Notes under the pieces: generated by a model
Told to the model about the DNA's origin: nothing
Databases searched by the model: none
What the model saw: the letters and a program-made list of their open reading frames with translations, nothing else
Shown: positions 24,299 through 33,394 of the stretch, in pieces
Position numbering within the stretch: the stretch's first letter is position 1
How the letters are laid out: each line of letters starts with the position of its first letter
Translations under genes and position numbers: made by a program
Source of the DNA: an uncultured Eubacteriales bacterium
GTDB lineage: Bacteria; Bacillota; Clostridia; Oscillospirales; Acutalibacteraceae
DNA length: 64,000 nt
NCBI GenBank assembly: GCA_934630515.1
Contig: CAKTVV010000001.1
Location: 1-64,000 of the forward strand
Direction: 5' to 3'

Positions 24299-25699
24299 TC
24301 AGAAGCCGAAATACGCCTTGGCGTTGTTGTAGCTGATATTCTCCACCAGCTTGCCCAGCGTTGCCATATCCGCCGGATATTCGCCGTTCTCCACCCATTT
24401 TCCGATCACATTGCACAGGATGCGGCGGAAATACTCGTGGCGGGTATAGGACAGGAAGCTGCGGGAATCGGTCAGCATCCCGATGAAATTGCCCAGCAGC
24501 GACAGATTCGCCAGATCGGTCAGCTGCTTTTCCATCCCGGTCTTGTTGTCGTTGAACCACCAAGCGGAGCCATGCTGCAGCTTTCCGGCGGCGCCGGGTC
24601 CCTGGAAGCAGCCGATGATGCTGCCCAGCAGCTCATTGTCGGCTGGATTCAGAGAATACAGCACCACCTTGGGCAACTGGTCGGTCTTATCCAGCGCATT
24701 GAGCAGTCCGGTGATAGCGGCGGCGCAATCCCGGGTAGAGATGCAGTCGCAGCCCACATCGGGACCCAGCGCCTCAAATTTACGGGTATTGGTGTTCCGC
24801 TGCACGTTGTAGTGGATCTGCATGACCCAGCCACGGCGGGCGTATTCCTGCCCGACAAACAGCAGCATGGCGGTCTCATACATCTCCGCCTCCTCGGCGG
24901 TGACCGTCTGTCCGCTCATCGCCTTACGGAACACCGCCTCCACCTGCTCGTCGGCGGCGGGGCGGTACATCAGATAGTCAACCCCATGGTCGGATGCCTT
25001 ACAGCCCAGCGCCCCGAACCGATCCATCGCCTTGGACAGCGCCGTTTTCACATCGGCGGCGGTGCGGATATCCACACCGTTGGCGGCGCCCAGCTTAGGA
25101 ATATAATCCGCAAAGCCGGGCTTGTGGATGTTGACCGCCTTATCCGGGCGGTAGGAGGGAACGACCTTAAAATCCCCGATCCCCTCGGCGGCGATGGCGG
25201 CATGGTATTCCAGACTGTCCGCCGGATCGTCGGTGGTGCCGACTACCTTCACACCCGACTGGCGGATCAAGCCCCGGGCGGACATGCCCGGCTCCTGCAG
25301 CTTCCGGTTGCACAGGCTCCAGACCTCCTCAGCGGTCTCGCCGTTGAGCACGCCGTCATAGCCGAAATACCGCTGCAGCTCCAGATGGGTCCAGTGATAC
25401 ATGGGGTTGCCGATCGCCAGCGGCATCGCCTCCGCAAACCGCTGGAATTTCGTGCGGTCATCCGCTGCTCCGGTGATCTCCTCCTCCGGCACACCGTTGG
25501 AGCGGATCATCCGCCACTTATAGTGGTCGCCCCCCAGCCATACTTGGGTGATGTTCTCAAACCGCCGATCCTCGGCGATCTCCCGGGGATCGATATGGCA
25601 ATGGTAATCGATGATGGGCATTTTCGCCGCATACTCATGAAACAGCGTTTTCGCCGTCTCCGTTTCCAGCAGAAAATCCTTGTCCATAAATGCTTTCAT
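24299..25699 (-). CDS. uxaC: Uronate isomerase (glucuronate/galacturonate isomerase)
   Basis: A 466-residue enzyme of the amidohydrolase superfamily, full length. The metal/substrate motif DYHCHIDPREIAEDR lies near residue 31. GNPMYHWTHLELQRYFG and GVDYLMYRPAADEQV are typical UxaC. It converts D-glucuronate to D-fructuronate (or galacturonate to tagaturonate), the first cytosolic step of uronate breakdown. The ATG at 25699 follows GGGAG. It is transcribed after the LacI gene (27-base gap). KDPG aldolase, the last step, is encoded across the divergent promoter. Confidence 0.97.
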   Translation of the reverse strand: MKAFMDKDFLLETETAKTLFHEYAAKMPIIDYHCHIDPREIAEDRRFENITQVWLGGDHYKWRMIRSNGVPEEEITGAADDRTKFQRFAEAMPLAIGNPMYHWTHLELQRYFGYDGVLNGETAEEVWSLCNRKLQEPGMSARGLIRQSGVKVVGTTDDPADSLEYHAAIAAEGIGDFKVVPSYRPDKAVNIHKPGFADYIPKLGAANGVDIRTAADVKTALSKAMDRFGALGCKASDHGVDYLMYRPAADEQVEAVFRKAMSGQTVTAEEAEMYETAMLLFVGQEYARRGWVMQIHYNVQRNTNTRKFEALGPDVGCDCISTRDCAAAITGLLNALDKTDQLPKVVLYSLNPADNELLGSIIGCFQGPGAAGKLQHGSAWWFNDNKTGMEKQLTDLANLSLLGNFIGMLTDSRSFLSYTRHEYFRRILCNVIGKWVENGEYPADMATLGKLVENISYNNAKAYFGF

Positions 25700-25726
25700 G
25701 ATGCTTCTCTCCCTTACTATAAATGT

Positions 25727-26713
25727 TTATTGGGTCCGAAAGCTGTCCCGCTCCACCAGCCGGGCCGGAATGACCACATGGGTCTCCGCCTCCCGCCGCT
25801 CCAGTAAAGCGCCGAGGGTATCCAGCGCCGCCGCACACATAGCCTCCAGCGCATTGTCTACGCTGGTCAGCTCCGGGGTGCAGCATTGCGCCAGAATGGA
25901 ATTGTTGAATCCGATGACCGGCATGTTGATCCCGATGCGCTGGAGCGCCTTCTGCGCCGCCACCGCCAGAATATCCTCCGACCCGATCACCGCATCGAAG
26001 GACACCCGCTGCACCAGCAGGCGCTTAATGCACTCGTTGACGGCGTCCATACGCCGCTCCACCAGCACGATCCGCTCCGGCGCCGCCGTCTCTCCGCAGG
26101 CGGCGCAGCCGTCCCGGTAGCCGGCGATCTTCTGCTGACAGCTATAGGTCATGGAATCGTGCAGAAACAGGATCCGGCGGATCTGACGGCGGAACAGACT
26201 CTCCACCAGCTCCTGCACAGCCCGCCGCTCGTCGCAGGTGATGCAGTAGACCCCGGGCAGCTCCACATAGCCGTTGATGATGATGACCGGCAGCCGCTGA
26301 GCCGCCGCCGCAATATGGCGGTTGTCCGTATCCTCCCGAAACGCCGAGCCGATGAGGATGACGGCATCCACATTCTCCCGCACCATCGCCTCCAGCGCCG
26401 CCTGCTTATCCTCCAGCGCCGAGCCGGTGCAGCGGAGGATGGCGTGCATCCCCTGCTGCCGCAACCGCTCCTCCACATAGCCCACCGCCGCCGCATAGAA
26501 CGGATCCCGCACGTCGGTGCACAGCACCCCGACCATCCCCATGGTGCCGAAGCCCAGCCCCCGGGCAAAGGCGTTGGGGGCATAGTCCTCCTGCCGGATC
26601 ACCGCCAGCACCTTTTCCCGTGTCTGCGCCCGCACAAGGGGACTGTCGTTCAGCACCCGGGATACAGTGGCAATGGAAACGCCGCTTTTGGCGGCAATAT
26701 CGTAAATGTTCAC
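25727..26713 (-). CDS. LacI-family regulator of uronate genes
   Basis: About 328 residues. The N-terminal helix-turn-helix and hinge read VNIYDIAAKSGVSIATVSRV, LNDSPLVRAQTREKVLAVIR. A periplasmic-binding-like sensor domain follows. I chose GTG 26713 because AAGGAGG lies directly upstream and the start then matches the usual LacI beginning. A TGTAAG-CC-CTTACA operator lies between its own -10 and the gene, and an identical one lies downstream of the kdgA promoter, so it probably represses both. The inducer is likely a uronate or KDG-pathway intermediate, by context. Confidence 0.92.
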   Translation of the reverse strand: MNIYDIAAKSGVSIATVSRVLNDSPLVRAQTREKVLAVIRQEDYAPNAFARGLGFGTMGMVGVLCTDVRDPFYAAAVGYVEERLRQQGMHAILRCTGSALEDKQAALEAMVRENVDAVILIGSAFREDTDNRHIAAAAQRLPVIIINGYVELPGVYCITCDERRAVQELVESLFRRQIRRILFLHDSMTYSCQQKIAGYRDGCAACGETAAPERIVLVERRMDAVNECIKRLLVQRVSFDAVIGSEDILAVAAQKALQRIGINMPVIGFNNSILAQCCTPELTSVDNALEAMCAAALDTLGALLERREAETHVVIPARLVERDSFRTQ

Positions 26714-26735
26714 CGGTTTCCTCCTTGATTGCACA

Positions 26736-26782
26736 TGTAAGCCCTTACAAAATCAGTATACCGCAAATCCGAAAAATTGCAA
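26736..26782 (-). promoter_or_regulatory. Promoter and operator of the LacI-uxaC operon
   Basis: Minus strand: TTGCAA (26777-26782), 16 bases, TATACT (26755-26760). Operator TGTAAGCCCTTACA at 26736-26749 covers the start of transcription. Its 6-2-6 symmetry is typical of LacI-family sites, and it is an exact copy of the site at 26878. Confidence 0.8.
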
Positions 26783-26833
26783 GACCCTGACGAAAAATTT
26801 TTCCGGCTTTTTCCATGAATAATGAAAAATCCC

Positions 26834-26891
26834 TTGACCTTTTTTCGCTTTCGGCGTACAATACTACCGTACCGGTTTGTAAGCCCTTACA
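26834..26891 (+). promoter_or_regulatory. Promoter and operator of the KDPG aldolase gene
   Basis: TTGACC (26834-26839), 17 bases, TACAAT (26857-26862). Operator TGTAAGCCCTTACA at 26878-26891 begins about ten bases after the expected start site, a repression position. It is identical to the operator of the divergent LacI gene. Confidence 0.82.
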
Positions 26892-26934
26892 TTCTTACAA
26901 TTCCCTACCATTACAACAAGGAGTGACAAACGCT

Positions 26935-27561
26935 ATGCGTACCAAGGAAGAAGTATTGCAGGCCATTAAAGGCGACGGGATGGTCGCCGTCGTGCGGGGC
27001 GAGACCTCCGAAAAAGCCATGGAGATCGTGGAAAAGTGCATCGAGGGCGGCATCCGTGCCATCGAGCTGACCTTTACCGTCCCCTATGCCCACCGGGTCA
27101 TCGAGGATATCAGCCGGAAATACGGCGAGCAGATCGTGCTGGGCGCCGGCACGGTGCTGGACAGCGAGACCGCTCGCATCGCCCTGCTGTCCGGGGCGGA
27201 GTTCATCGTTTCCCCCCACTTTAACCCGGAGGTGACCCGGCTGTGCAACCGGTATCGGAAGGCCAGCATGGCGGGCATCCTCACCATCACCGAAGCCGTC
27301 GCCGCCATGGAGGCTGGCGTGGATGTGCTGAAGCTGTTCCCCGGCGATCTGTTCGGGCCGGCATTCATCAAGGATATCCGGGGGCCGCTGCCCTATGCCC
27401 AGATCATGCCCACCGGCGGCGTCAGCGCCGACAATGCCGGCGAATGGATCAAGGCGGGTGCCGTGGCTGTCGGCGCCGGCAGCAGCCTGATGAAGGGCGA
27501 CGTCAAAGCCAACGCCGCCAAGTTTATGGAAAATATCCGTCTGGCTCGGGAGGGCAAATAA
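26935..27561 (+). CDS. kdgA: 2-keto-3-deoxy-6-phosphogluconate (KDPG) aldolase
   Basis: A 208-residue class I aldolase. AVVRGE (substrate Arg), GIRAIELTFTVPYA (catalytic Glu), VLGAGTVLD and the Schiff-base lysine in VLKLFPGDLFG are all present. It splits KDPG to pyruvate and glyceraldehyde-3-phosphate, the end of uronate degradation. The ATG at 26935 follows AAGGAG. An in-frame upstream extension to 26815 crosses the promoter and operator and is rejected. UxuA/UxuB and KDG kinase are not in this window. Confidence 0.95.
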   Translation: MRTKEEVLQAIKGDGMVAVVRGETSEKAMEIVEKCIEGGIRAIELTFTVPYAHRVIEDISRKYGEQIVLGAGTVLDSETARIALLSGAEFIVSPHFNPEVTRLCNRYRKASMAGILTITEAVAAMEAGVDVLKLFPGDLFGPAFIKDIRGPLPYAQIMPTGGVSADNAGEWIKAGAVAVGAGSSLMKGDVKANAAKFMENIRLAREGK

Positions 27562-27579
27562 GCCCCATCCCACACGCCT

Positions 27580-27616
27580 GCGCCCGAGTCTCGTTTTGGT
27601 GAGCTCGGGCGCTTTT
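27580..27616 (+). terminator. Terminator after kdgA
   Basis: GCGCCCGAG (27580-27588) pairs with CTCGGGCGC (27604-27612), then TTTT. It separates kdgA from the DUF4832 gene operon. Confidence 0.85.
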
Positions 27617-27645
27617 GACTAAATATTTACCGGGAGGGACAGGCT

Positions 27646-29001
27646 ATGCTGCGCCAGCCTACCGACATCCGCTATTTCACCCGTGACCGCCGGCGGGTCG
27701 TCAACCCCTATATGGGCTTTTCCACCTTTCAGCACTATCGGGGCGACCCGCTCTATTCCGATATCGTCGTTGACCCCGCCAACCACGGGCTGGAGACGGA
27801 GGAACGGGAATGCTATCCCGTTCCCTCCTATATCGAGCAGCAGGGCGACCGGCAGGGCTTCTACCCGGATTGCAGCGTCGCCTATATCCGGATCCTGTGG
27901 AAAGAATTTGAGCCCCGTCGCCGGGAATATCGCTACGAGGTGATCGAGGAGGTGCTGCGCCGGGCCAAAGCTGCCGGGCAGACAGTGCTGTTCCGGCTGC
28001 TGCCCCACAGCACCCGGGAGAGCGACGATGTACCCGACTGGCTGAAGGAGCGGATCGACTGCCCCGCCCGCCCGGCGGGCATGCGGGTCAAGGACTCCCC
28101 CGCCGACCCGGTGTATCTGCGCTATTTCGGGGAAGCGATCGCCAGGATCGGGGAACGGTTTGACGCCGACCCGACGCTGGATATGATGGATATCTCCATC
28201 ACCGGCTCCTGGGGAGAGGGCTACGGCTGCGACCGCTACCCCCGGGAGGCGCTGCAGGAGCTGATGGATGTCTATACCCGCTCCTTTCCCCACACCCGAC
28301 TCATCGGACAGATCGCCGCCCCCTGGCTGATCGAATACGGCGGCAGGAACCGCCCCATCGGCTGGCGGGCGGACGGCTTGGGCAGCGACTACCTGACCTA
28401 TATCCGCTATCCGGCGGTGGCGGAGCAGCTGCAAGACAATTGGAAAACGGCGCCGGTGCTGTTTGAGTCTTATTGGTGGCTGGAGGAATGGCAGCGGCAG
28501 GGCTGGGATATCGACGACATGATCGACCGCACCCTGCGCTGGCATATCACCGGCTTTAATGCCAAATCCATGCCGATCCCCTTTGCATGGAGAGATAAGA
28601 TCGACCGCTGGCTGGACAGCATGGGCTATCACTTCGTGGTGCGGGTGTGCCGATTTCCGGCCGCCGCAGCGCCCGGGGATACGCTGGCGATCCAGCTGAC
28701 CGTGGAAAACGCCGGAGTTGCCCCCCTATACACCCCCGTTCCGCTCCGGCTGCGGCTGGTCAGCGACCGGCACACCTATGCCGTCACCACCGCCGTCGAT
28801 GTGCGCCGCTGGCTGCCGGGAGACACCGTGGAGACGGTGACCCTCCCCCTGCCCGCCGACGCCGAGCCCGGCACCTACTCGCTGGAGATGGGGTTGGGCG
28901 GCGGGGATGCTCCCGCCGTACAGCTGGAAATGCAGACTGACCGGGACGGCGAGTATTCCCGCTTAGCCACCGTTACGATTCGCAAGGAGGAGGCCATATG
29001 A
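27646..29001 (+). CDS. DUF4832-type, glycoside-hydrolase-like protein
   Basis: A 451-residue cytosolic protein with no signal peptide. The N-terminal ~330 residues look like a TIM barrel: NPYMGFSTFQHYRGDPLY start, SVAYIRILWKEFEPRRREY, and an acidic loop ITGSWGEGYG. This is the layout of DUF4832 proteins related to family 42-like hydrolases. The last ~110 residues form a beta-sandwich (LAIQLTVENAGVAPL, VETVTLPLPADAEPGTYSLE). The family has no established substrate that I know. The neighbourhood (uronate genes) hints at carbohydrate metabolism. The ATG at 27646 follows GGGAGGG, and the stop overlaps the GNAT start. Confidence 0.75.
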   Translation: MLRQPTDIRYFTRDRRRVVNPYMGFSTFQHYRGDPLYSDIVVDPANHGLETEERECYPVPSYIEQQGDRQGFYPDCSVAYIRILWKEFEPRRREYRYEVIEEVLRRAKAAGQTVLFRLLPHSTRESDDVPDWLKERIDCPARPAGMRVKDSPADPVYLRYFGEAIARIGERFDADPTLDMMDISITGSWGEGYGCDRYPREALQELMDVYTRSFPHTRLIGQIAAPWLIEYGGRNRPIGWRADGLGSDYLTYIRYPAVAEQLQDNWKTAPVLFESYWWLEEWQRQGWDIDDMIDRTLRWHITGFNAKSMPIPFAWRDKIDRWLDSMGYHFVVRVCRFPAAAAPGDTLAIQLTVENAGVAPLYTPVPLRLRLVSDRHTYAVTTAVDVRRWLPGDTVETVTLPLPADAEPGTYSLEMGLGGGDAPAVQLEMQTDRDGEYSRLATVTIRKEEAI

Positions 29002-29513
29002 AGAGCCTTACGCTGCGCCCCTGGGCGCTGACCGACGGGGCGGCGCTGGCAGCGCTGTCCAATGCCGTGCCCCGGAACTATCTCTCCGACCGGCTGCCCT
29101 ATCCCTACACCGATAAGGACGCCGACTGGTGGCTGCACCATGTAGCGGAGCAGGATGGGAAGGAGGGAATATTCCGGGCGATCTGGCTGGACGACCGGAT
29201 CGTAGGGAATATTTCCGTGGAACGGAAAGCCGGCGTCTACCGCCGGGATGGGGAGATCGGCTATCTGCTGCATCCGGACGTCTGGGGACAGGGCATCATG
29301 ACCGCCGCCGTGGCGGAGATCTGCCCGCTTGCCTTTGCGGCGCTGGATCTGCTGCGCATCACCGGTCTGGCCTATGCCCCCAACACCGCCTCCCGCCGGG
29401 TGCTGGAAAAATCCGGCTTTGTGCAGGAGGGGCTGCTGCGGCAGGCAGTATGGAAAAACGGACAGATCTGGGATCTGGCCGTCTACGGATTGCTGAAGAA
29501 TCATAAGGAGTGA
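28998..29513 (+). CDS. GNAT N-acetyltransferase (RimJ/RimL-like)
   Basis: A 171-residue protein. LTLRPWALTDGAALAALS start, GEIGYLLHPDVWGQGIMTAA (acetyl-CoA binding loop), and the C-terminal NTASRRVLEKSGFVQEGLLR signature match the RimJ/RimL subfamily, which acetylates protein or peptide N-termini and small molecules. ATGA overlap with the preceding gene, ribosome site GGAGG. The substrate cannot be predicted. Confidence 0.9.
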   Translation: MKSLTLRPWALTDGAALAALSNAVPRNYLSDRLPYPYTDKDADWWLHHVAEQDGKEGIFRAIWLDDRIVGNISVERKAGVYRRDGEIGYLLHPDVWGQGIMTAAVAEICPLAFAALDLLRITGLAYAPNTASRRVLEKSGFVQEGLLRQAVWKNGQIWDLAVYGLLKNHKE

Positions 29514-29518
29514 ACGAA

Positions 29519-29815
29519 ATGAGACCCTGTACCATCTACGTTGTATACACCGCCCTGCCGGGAAAACGGCAGGCGTTCCTCGATGCCATTACGGCAGCAA
29601 ACATTCCCGCACAGGTGCGGGCAGAGGAGGGCTGTGTGCGGTACGACTATTTCCTCTCGCTGCAAAATGACACCGATATTCTGCTGATCGAAGAATGGGC
29701 GTCCCCCGAGCATCAGCAGCGGCATGTGGCACAGCCCCATATGGCGCTGCTGCGGCAGCTGAAGGAGCAATACATCGCCGACAGCCGCTTGGGGCATTTT
29801 TCGCTGGAGACTTGA
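29519..29815 (+). CDS. ABM-domain protein (antibiotic biosynthesis monooxygenase fold)
   Basis: A 98-residue ferredoxin-like protein: CTIYVVYTALPGKRQAFLDA, AEEGCVRYDYFLSLQNDTDI, LLIEEWASPEHQQRHVAQPH. This is the standard ABM core (AEEGCxxYxxF, ExWxS/D...HxxxPH). Such proteins include monooxygenases, haem-degrading enzymes and quinol-linked oxidoreductases. Most small ones have no assigned reaction. I chose the ATG at 29519, 9 bases after AAGGAG, over GTG 29510, which overlaps the upstream stop. Confidence 0.88.
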   Translation: MRPCTIYVVYTALPGKRQAFLDAITAANIPAQVRAEEGCVRYDYFLSLQNDTDILLIEEWASPEHQQRHVAQPHMALLRQLKEQYIADSRLGHFSLET

Positions 29816-29846
29816 TGCGCCTTCCGAAAGCTCCGGCAGCATGACA

Positions 29847-29885
29847 AAAAGCACCGTCCGGGTCTATACCCGGACGGTGCTTTTC
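29847..29885. terminator. Bidirectional terminator
   Basis: GCACCGTCCGGGT (29851-29863) and ACCCGGACGGTGC (29868-29880), flanked by A5 on the left and T4 on the right. It ends both the ABM operon and the converging MMPL transporter gene. Confidence 0.88.
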
Positions 29886-29905
29886 TATCGGCGCATGACC
29901 GCCGG

Positions 29906-32900
29906 TCATTTTTTCTTCAGAGACAGCTTCAGCACGAAGGCATCCAGCAGATACAGCACGGACGGCAGCACCACCGTGATCATCACCACCGAGCAGACCG
30001 TCCCGATGCCGATGAGCAAGCCGACGGTGGAAATGGAATTCTGGCTGGAGATGAAGTGGATCACAAAGCCGCACACCGTCAGGATCATCCCCGAGGTGAA
30101 CACCGTAGGCATCGCCGCCTCCACCGACAGCCGCAGCGCCGTCGCCCGGTCATGGCTCTGCCGGTACGCCACATAGTTGCTGGACATCAGAATGCCGTAA
30201 TCGATGGTGGCGCCCATAAGGATACAGGTAGAGACGATGTAGCTCATAAAGAAGATGCCGCTGCCCAGCAGTTGGGTGCTCATGGCGATGAAGATCGCCC
30301 CCTGAATGATCGCCACCAGGATCACCGGCAGCGACAGCGACCGGAAGATCACCATGACGATCACAAAAATGGACACCAAGGTGAACACCGTGATAAACCG
30401 GTTATCGTGATCAAAGGATCTTTCCAGATCGTAGGTGGAGACGATCTCGCCGGTGATATAGGCGTCGTCCCCAAACACGCTTTTTACCTCCGGAATGAGA
30501 CGGTCCACAAAAGCAGTAGTTTCCTCACTCTCATTGGGCAGGTTGACCGAGAGCAGCATCCGGGAATACTGCTCCCCGGTAAACAGATCCTCCGCCTTGG
30601 CGATGTCGCTCTGAGCGTCGGCTACCTTTTGGCGGTTCTCATCGCTCATTTTCTCCTTCAGCAGGGTGTTGGTATCCATATTCCCGCTGACGAAATCCAG
30701 CAGCTCGCAGGCACGCATGGCGGCGGTCAGCGGCTGCCCGCTGCGGACAGCGGATTTGATGTATACCCCGGAGATCTTATCCTCGTCCAGCTGAGAGGAC
30801 GCCATATCGCTTTTGATCTCCTTTTGCAGGGCGGTCAGCTTTTCATACGCCTGCGGATAGGTCAGCGGAGCGGTGTCGGTATAATACCGATCCACCGTCA
30901 GCATATCCGCCAGCTTATTCCGGTTCTCCTCGGTAAGATTGGCGTGTACCACGGCGTTGGTCTTATCCGTTGCCAGCGCATACTGGGCAAAGGCTCTGCC
31001 GCCGATCCGGTCACCGGGCATAGCGCCCGTATCATAGAAATACAGGATGTACAGCTGCTGCACCGACTCAGCCGTAACCGTGATCTGCGGCGCCTGCCCT
31101 GCCAGTGCCGTTGCCGTTGCAGACAGCGTGGGCAGGAACTGCTCATAGCCGTAGGCGGCATGAATGGTCTGATACAGCGTATCGTAGCCCGCCACGGTCT
31201 GCGCAGCGGTGGCATCCGGCAGCATCTGATTGGCAGCTAAGAATTTCATCAGCGGCAGGAACGGGATCGTCTCCTCCGCCGGCTGTCCGGCGGCAGCGAA
31301 ATAGCCGCCGTAGATCTGCGCCAGCTGCATATCCGACAGCAGCACGCCGTAATTCTGGTATACCCAGCCCTGCAGCGCCTTTTGGTTCATGGGCGTCTCC
31401 ATCTGGGTGTTGAACTGACGGATGCCCGCCTGCAGGGTCTGCAGCTGGGTGACCGTTTCCGGATCCATGGTCGATTTCAGATCTTCGTTATCCCCGGCAG
31501 CGATCATGTATTGCAGCATAGTCTGGAAATCCACGGACTTTTCCGCCACTCGATCGTAGAAGTACAACCCATACAGCTGCTGAATGGAGAATTTCTGCAC
31601 ATCCGTCCCCTGCATAACGCCGGTGGTCAGCTTCGTATACAGCTGATCGGCGGTCTGGCTGCCGGACATCACCCCGGCGATCACCTGCAGGGTCTGCAGC
31701 GTCTTGGTGGTGTCGGCATCGACGAATTCCTTGGTGTCCTCGTCGCTGCGTACCAGCTCATTGCCCAGATCCACAAATTCCGCAAAGGACAGCTGTACCG
31801 CCGTCGGGTTCTGATAGAGATTATACATGGTGAACAGCAGCTCGGTGTCCTGAGCGGACAGCTCCAGCTTTTGCACCGCTTTTTGTGCATCATACGGCTC
31901 CCGCACGGTGTTGGTATACGCCGTATAGTTGGTCAGCACCGGCGTGCCGTCGGCGGTGGTATACGCCTGCAGTGCCTCCGCCAGCTGCTGCTCGTTGGCA
32001 TAGTTATTGTCCGAGTTCTTATACACCACCACCACGGAGTTGTTCTTGCCGAACTCATCCACGATGGCTTGGTTGCCTACCTTGGTATCGGTGAAAATGT
32101 AGCCGTTCCCCGTTTGCAGCACGCCGCACAGCACCACCAGCGCCAACGCCACCGGCACAATGCCCTTGCCCGCCTTACAGACGACCCGGCAGAACGCCTT
32201 GCCCTTGGGCACAAAGGCTTTCTTCCGAGCCCGCTTCATGGGCTTATCCAGCAGCAGCACCAGCGCCGGCAGCAGCGTCAGCGAGGTGATGGCGGAGATG
32301 ACGATGCCCTTCATCAGCACGATGCCGATGTCAAACCCGATGCGGAAGGACATGAACAACAGCGCCAGCAAACCGGCGATCGTTGTCAGAGCGCTGGCGG
32401 AGACCGGCTTGACCACCGACAGGATGGCGCTCTTCATCGCCGTCCCGGTATCTGCCGCCGTCTCCTTTTCCCGGCGATAGGCATGCAGCAGCACGATGCT
32501 GTAGTCGATAGACAGCGCCAGCTGCAGGATCGCCGCAATGGAATTGGTGATGTAGGAGATCTCCCCGAAGAAGATGTTGGTGCCCCGATTCAGCAGGATC
32601 GCCACGCCGGACGCCGCCAGCAAAATAAACGGCTCCAGCCACGACTCGGAGGTGATGAGCAGGATTGCCACCACCAGGCACAGGGAAATCGCCAGAATAT
32701 ACACCATCTCACTGGTGATGGCATTCTGCAGGTTCTTTTTCTCCACCGTGGTGCCGCCGTACTCCATCCCCTCATAGGATGTCAGCGCCGTGTGGATATC
32801 CGCCGAAACCTGCTTGGCGTTATCGGAATAATCGTCTCCGTCGATGATGACGATGAATAAGGCGTTTCTGTCCTTATAGTAGCTCTCGTCATACTGGTCG

Positions 32901-33190
32901 AAGTTGACATTCAGCACATGCGGGATCCCCTCCAGCGTATCCTGCATCTCCTCCGCCGTGGCGGCGGATACGTTTTTCGCCATCACCTGCAGATTGCCAG
33001 TCATGCCGAACTCCTCATCGATGATATCCAGCGCCGTCTTGGTCTGGGTACCTTCTCCCAGATAATCCGCCAGATCGTAGTTGATGGCTACCCGCCCCAT
33101 GAAGACCGCCGACAATACCCCGGCAGCCACAAAGAGCAAAATGACCAGCACCACCTTGACCCGGCTCCCCGGGCGTTTCGTCTGCTCCAT
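29906..33190 (-). CDS. MMPL/RND-family transporter
   Basis: A 1094-residue exporter. It has an N-terminal membrane helix, a first extracytoplasmic domain (about 36-165), and a block of membrane helices (about 165-330) with a SIDYSIVLLHAYRREKE segment typical of MMPL. A very large second extracytoplasmic domain (about 370-910) is rich in Gln, Ala and Thr, and a second membrane block contains ATIDYGILMSSNYVAYRQSH. The two GxxxDY/SIDYS sites are the expected proton-relay region. ATG 33190 follows AAGGAGG. A TetR gene is divergent, its likely repressor. The substrate may be a lipid, drug or peptide. Low-GC Gram-positive relatives are poorly studied. Confidence 0.9.
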   Translation of the reverse strand: MEQTKRPGSRVKVVLVILLFVAAGVLSAVFMGRVAINYDLADYLGEGTQTKTALDIIDEEFGMTGNLQVMAKNVSAATAEEMQDTLEGIPHVLNVNFDQYDESYYKDRNALFIVIIDGDDYSDNAKQVSADIHTALTSYEGMEYGGTTVEKKNLQNAITSEMVYILAISLCLVVAILLITSESWLEPFILLAASGVAILLNRGTNIFFGEISYITNSIAAILQLALSIDYSIVLLHAYRREKETAADTGTAMKSAILSVVKPVSASALTTIAGLLALLFMSFRIGFDIGIVLMKGIVISAITSLTLLPALVLLLDKPMKRARKKAFVPKGKAFCRVVCKAGKGIVPVALALVVLCGVLQTGNGYIFTDTKVGNQAIVDEFGKNNSVVVVYKNSDNNYANEQQLAEALQAYTTADGTPVLTNYTAYTNTVREPYDAQKAVQKLELSAQDTELLFTMYNLYQNPTAVQLSFAEFVDLGNELVRSDEDTKEFVDADTTKTLQTLQVIAGVMSGSQTADQLYTKLTTGVMQGTDVQKFSIQQLYGLYFYDRVAEKSVDFQTMLQYMIAAGDNEDLKSTMDPETVTQLQTLQAGIRQFNTQMETPMNQKALQGWVYQNYGVLLSDMQLAQIYGGYFAAAGQPAEETIPFLPLMKFLAANQMLPDATAAQTVAGYDTLYQTIHAAYGYEQFLPTLSATATALAGQAPQITVTAESVQQLYILYFYDTGAMPGDRIGGRAFAQYALATDKTNAVVHANLTEENRNKLADMLTVDRYYTDTAPLTYPQAYEKLTALQKEIKSDMASSQLDEDKISGVYIKSAVRSGQPLTAAMRACELLDFVSGNMDTNTLLKEKMSDENRQKVADAQSDIAKAEDLFTGEQYSRMLLSVNLPNESEETTAFVDRLIPEVKSVFGDDAYITGEIVSTYDLERSFDHDNRFITVFTLVSIFVIVMVIFRSLSLPVILVAIIQGAIFIAMSTQLLGSGIFFMSYIVSTCILMGATIDYGILMSSNYVAYRQSHDRATALRLSVEAAMPTVFTSGMILTVCGFVIHFISSQNSISTVGLLIGIGTVCSVVMITVVLPSVLYLLDAFVLKLSLKKK

Positions 33191-33282
33191 AGCTCCATAC
33201 CTCCTTGGAAAATTCCACCGATGTCATGCCGTGCGCCCCATAGCAGACGAGCTTCTCCGCCTGCCCCGGTCCTGCTCCGGCG

Positions 33283-33311
33283 TTGACTTTTGCTGTGGAA
33301 GTTAGTATAGT
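33283..33311 (+). promoter_or_regulatory. Promoter of the short TetR gene
   Basis: TTGACT (33283-33288), 17 bases, TATAGT (33306-33311). It leaves an 80-base leader. The divergent MMPL promoter presumably overlaps this region (TATACT on the other strand at 33304-33309) but no good -35 is visible. Confidence 0.65.
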
Positions 33312-33394
33312 AAAAAACAGGAAAAAGAAAAGTCCGAATTCCCGTCTTCCGTAAGAAATCGAACACAAATGCGGAAAGTGTCAGGATTTTGTCT

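Noticed and set aside
26815..26934. In-frame upstream extension of kdgA
   Set aside because: It spans the -35, -10 and operator sequences, and the ATG at 26935 has AAGGAG and the family start.
31382..32860. 492-codon plus-strand frame over the MMPL gene
   Set aside because: It is antisense to a clear transporter and is rich in His, Gln and Arg as expected for the reverse frame of a GC-rich gene.
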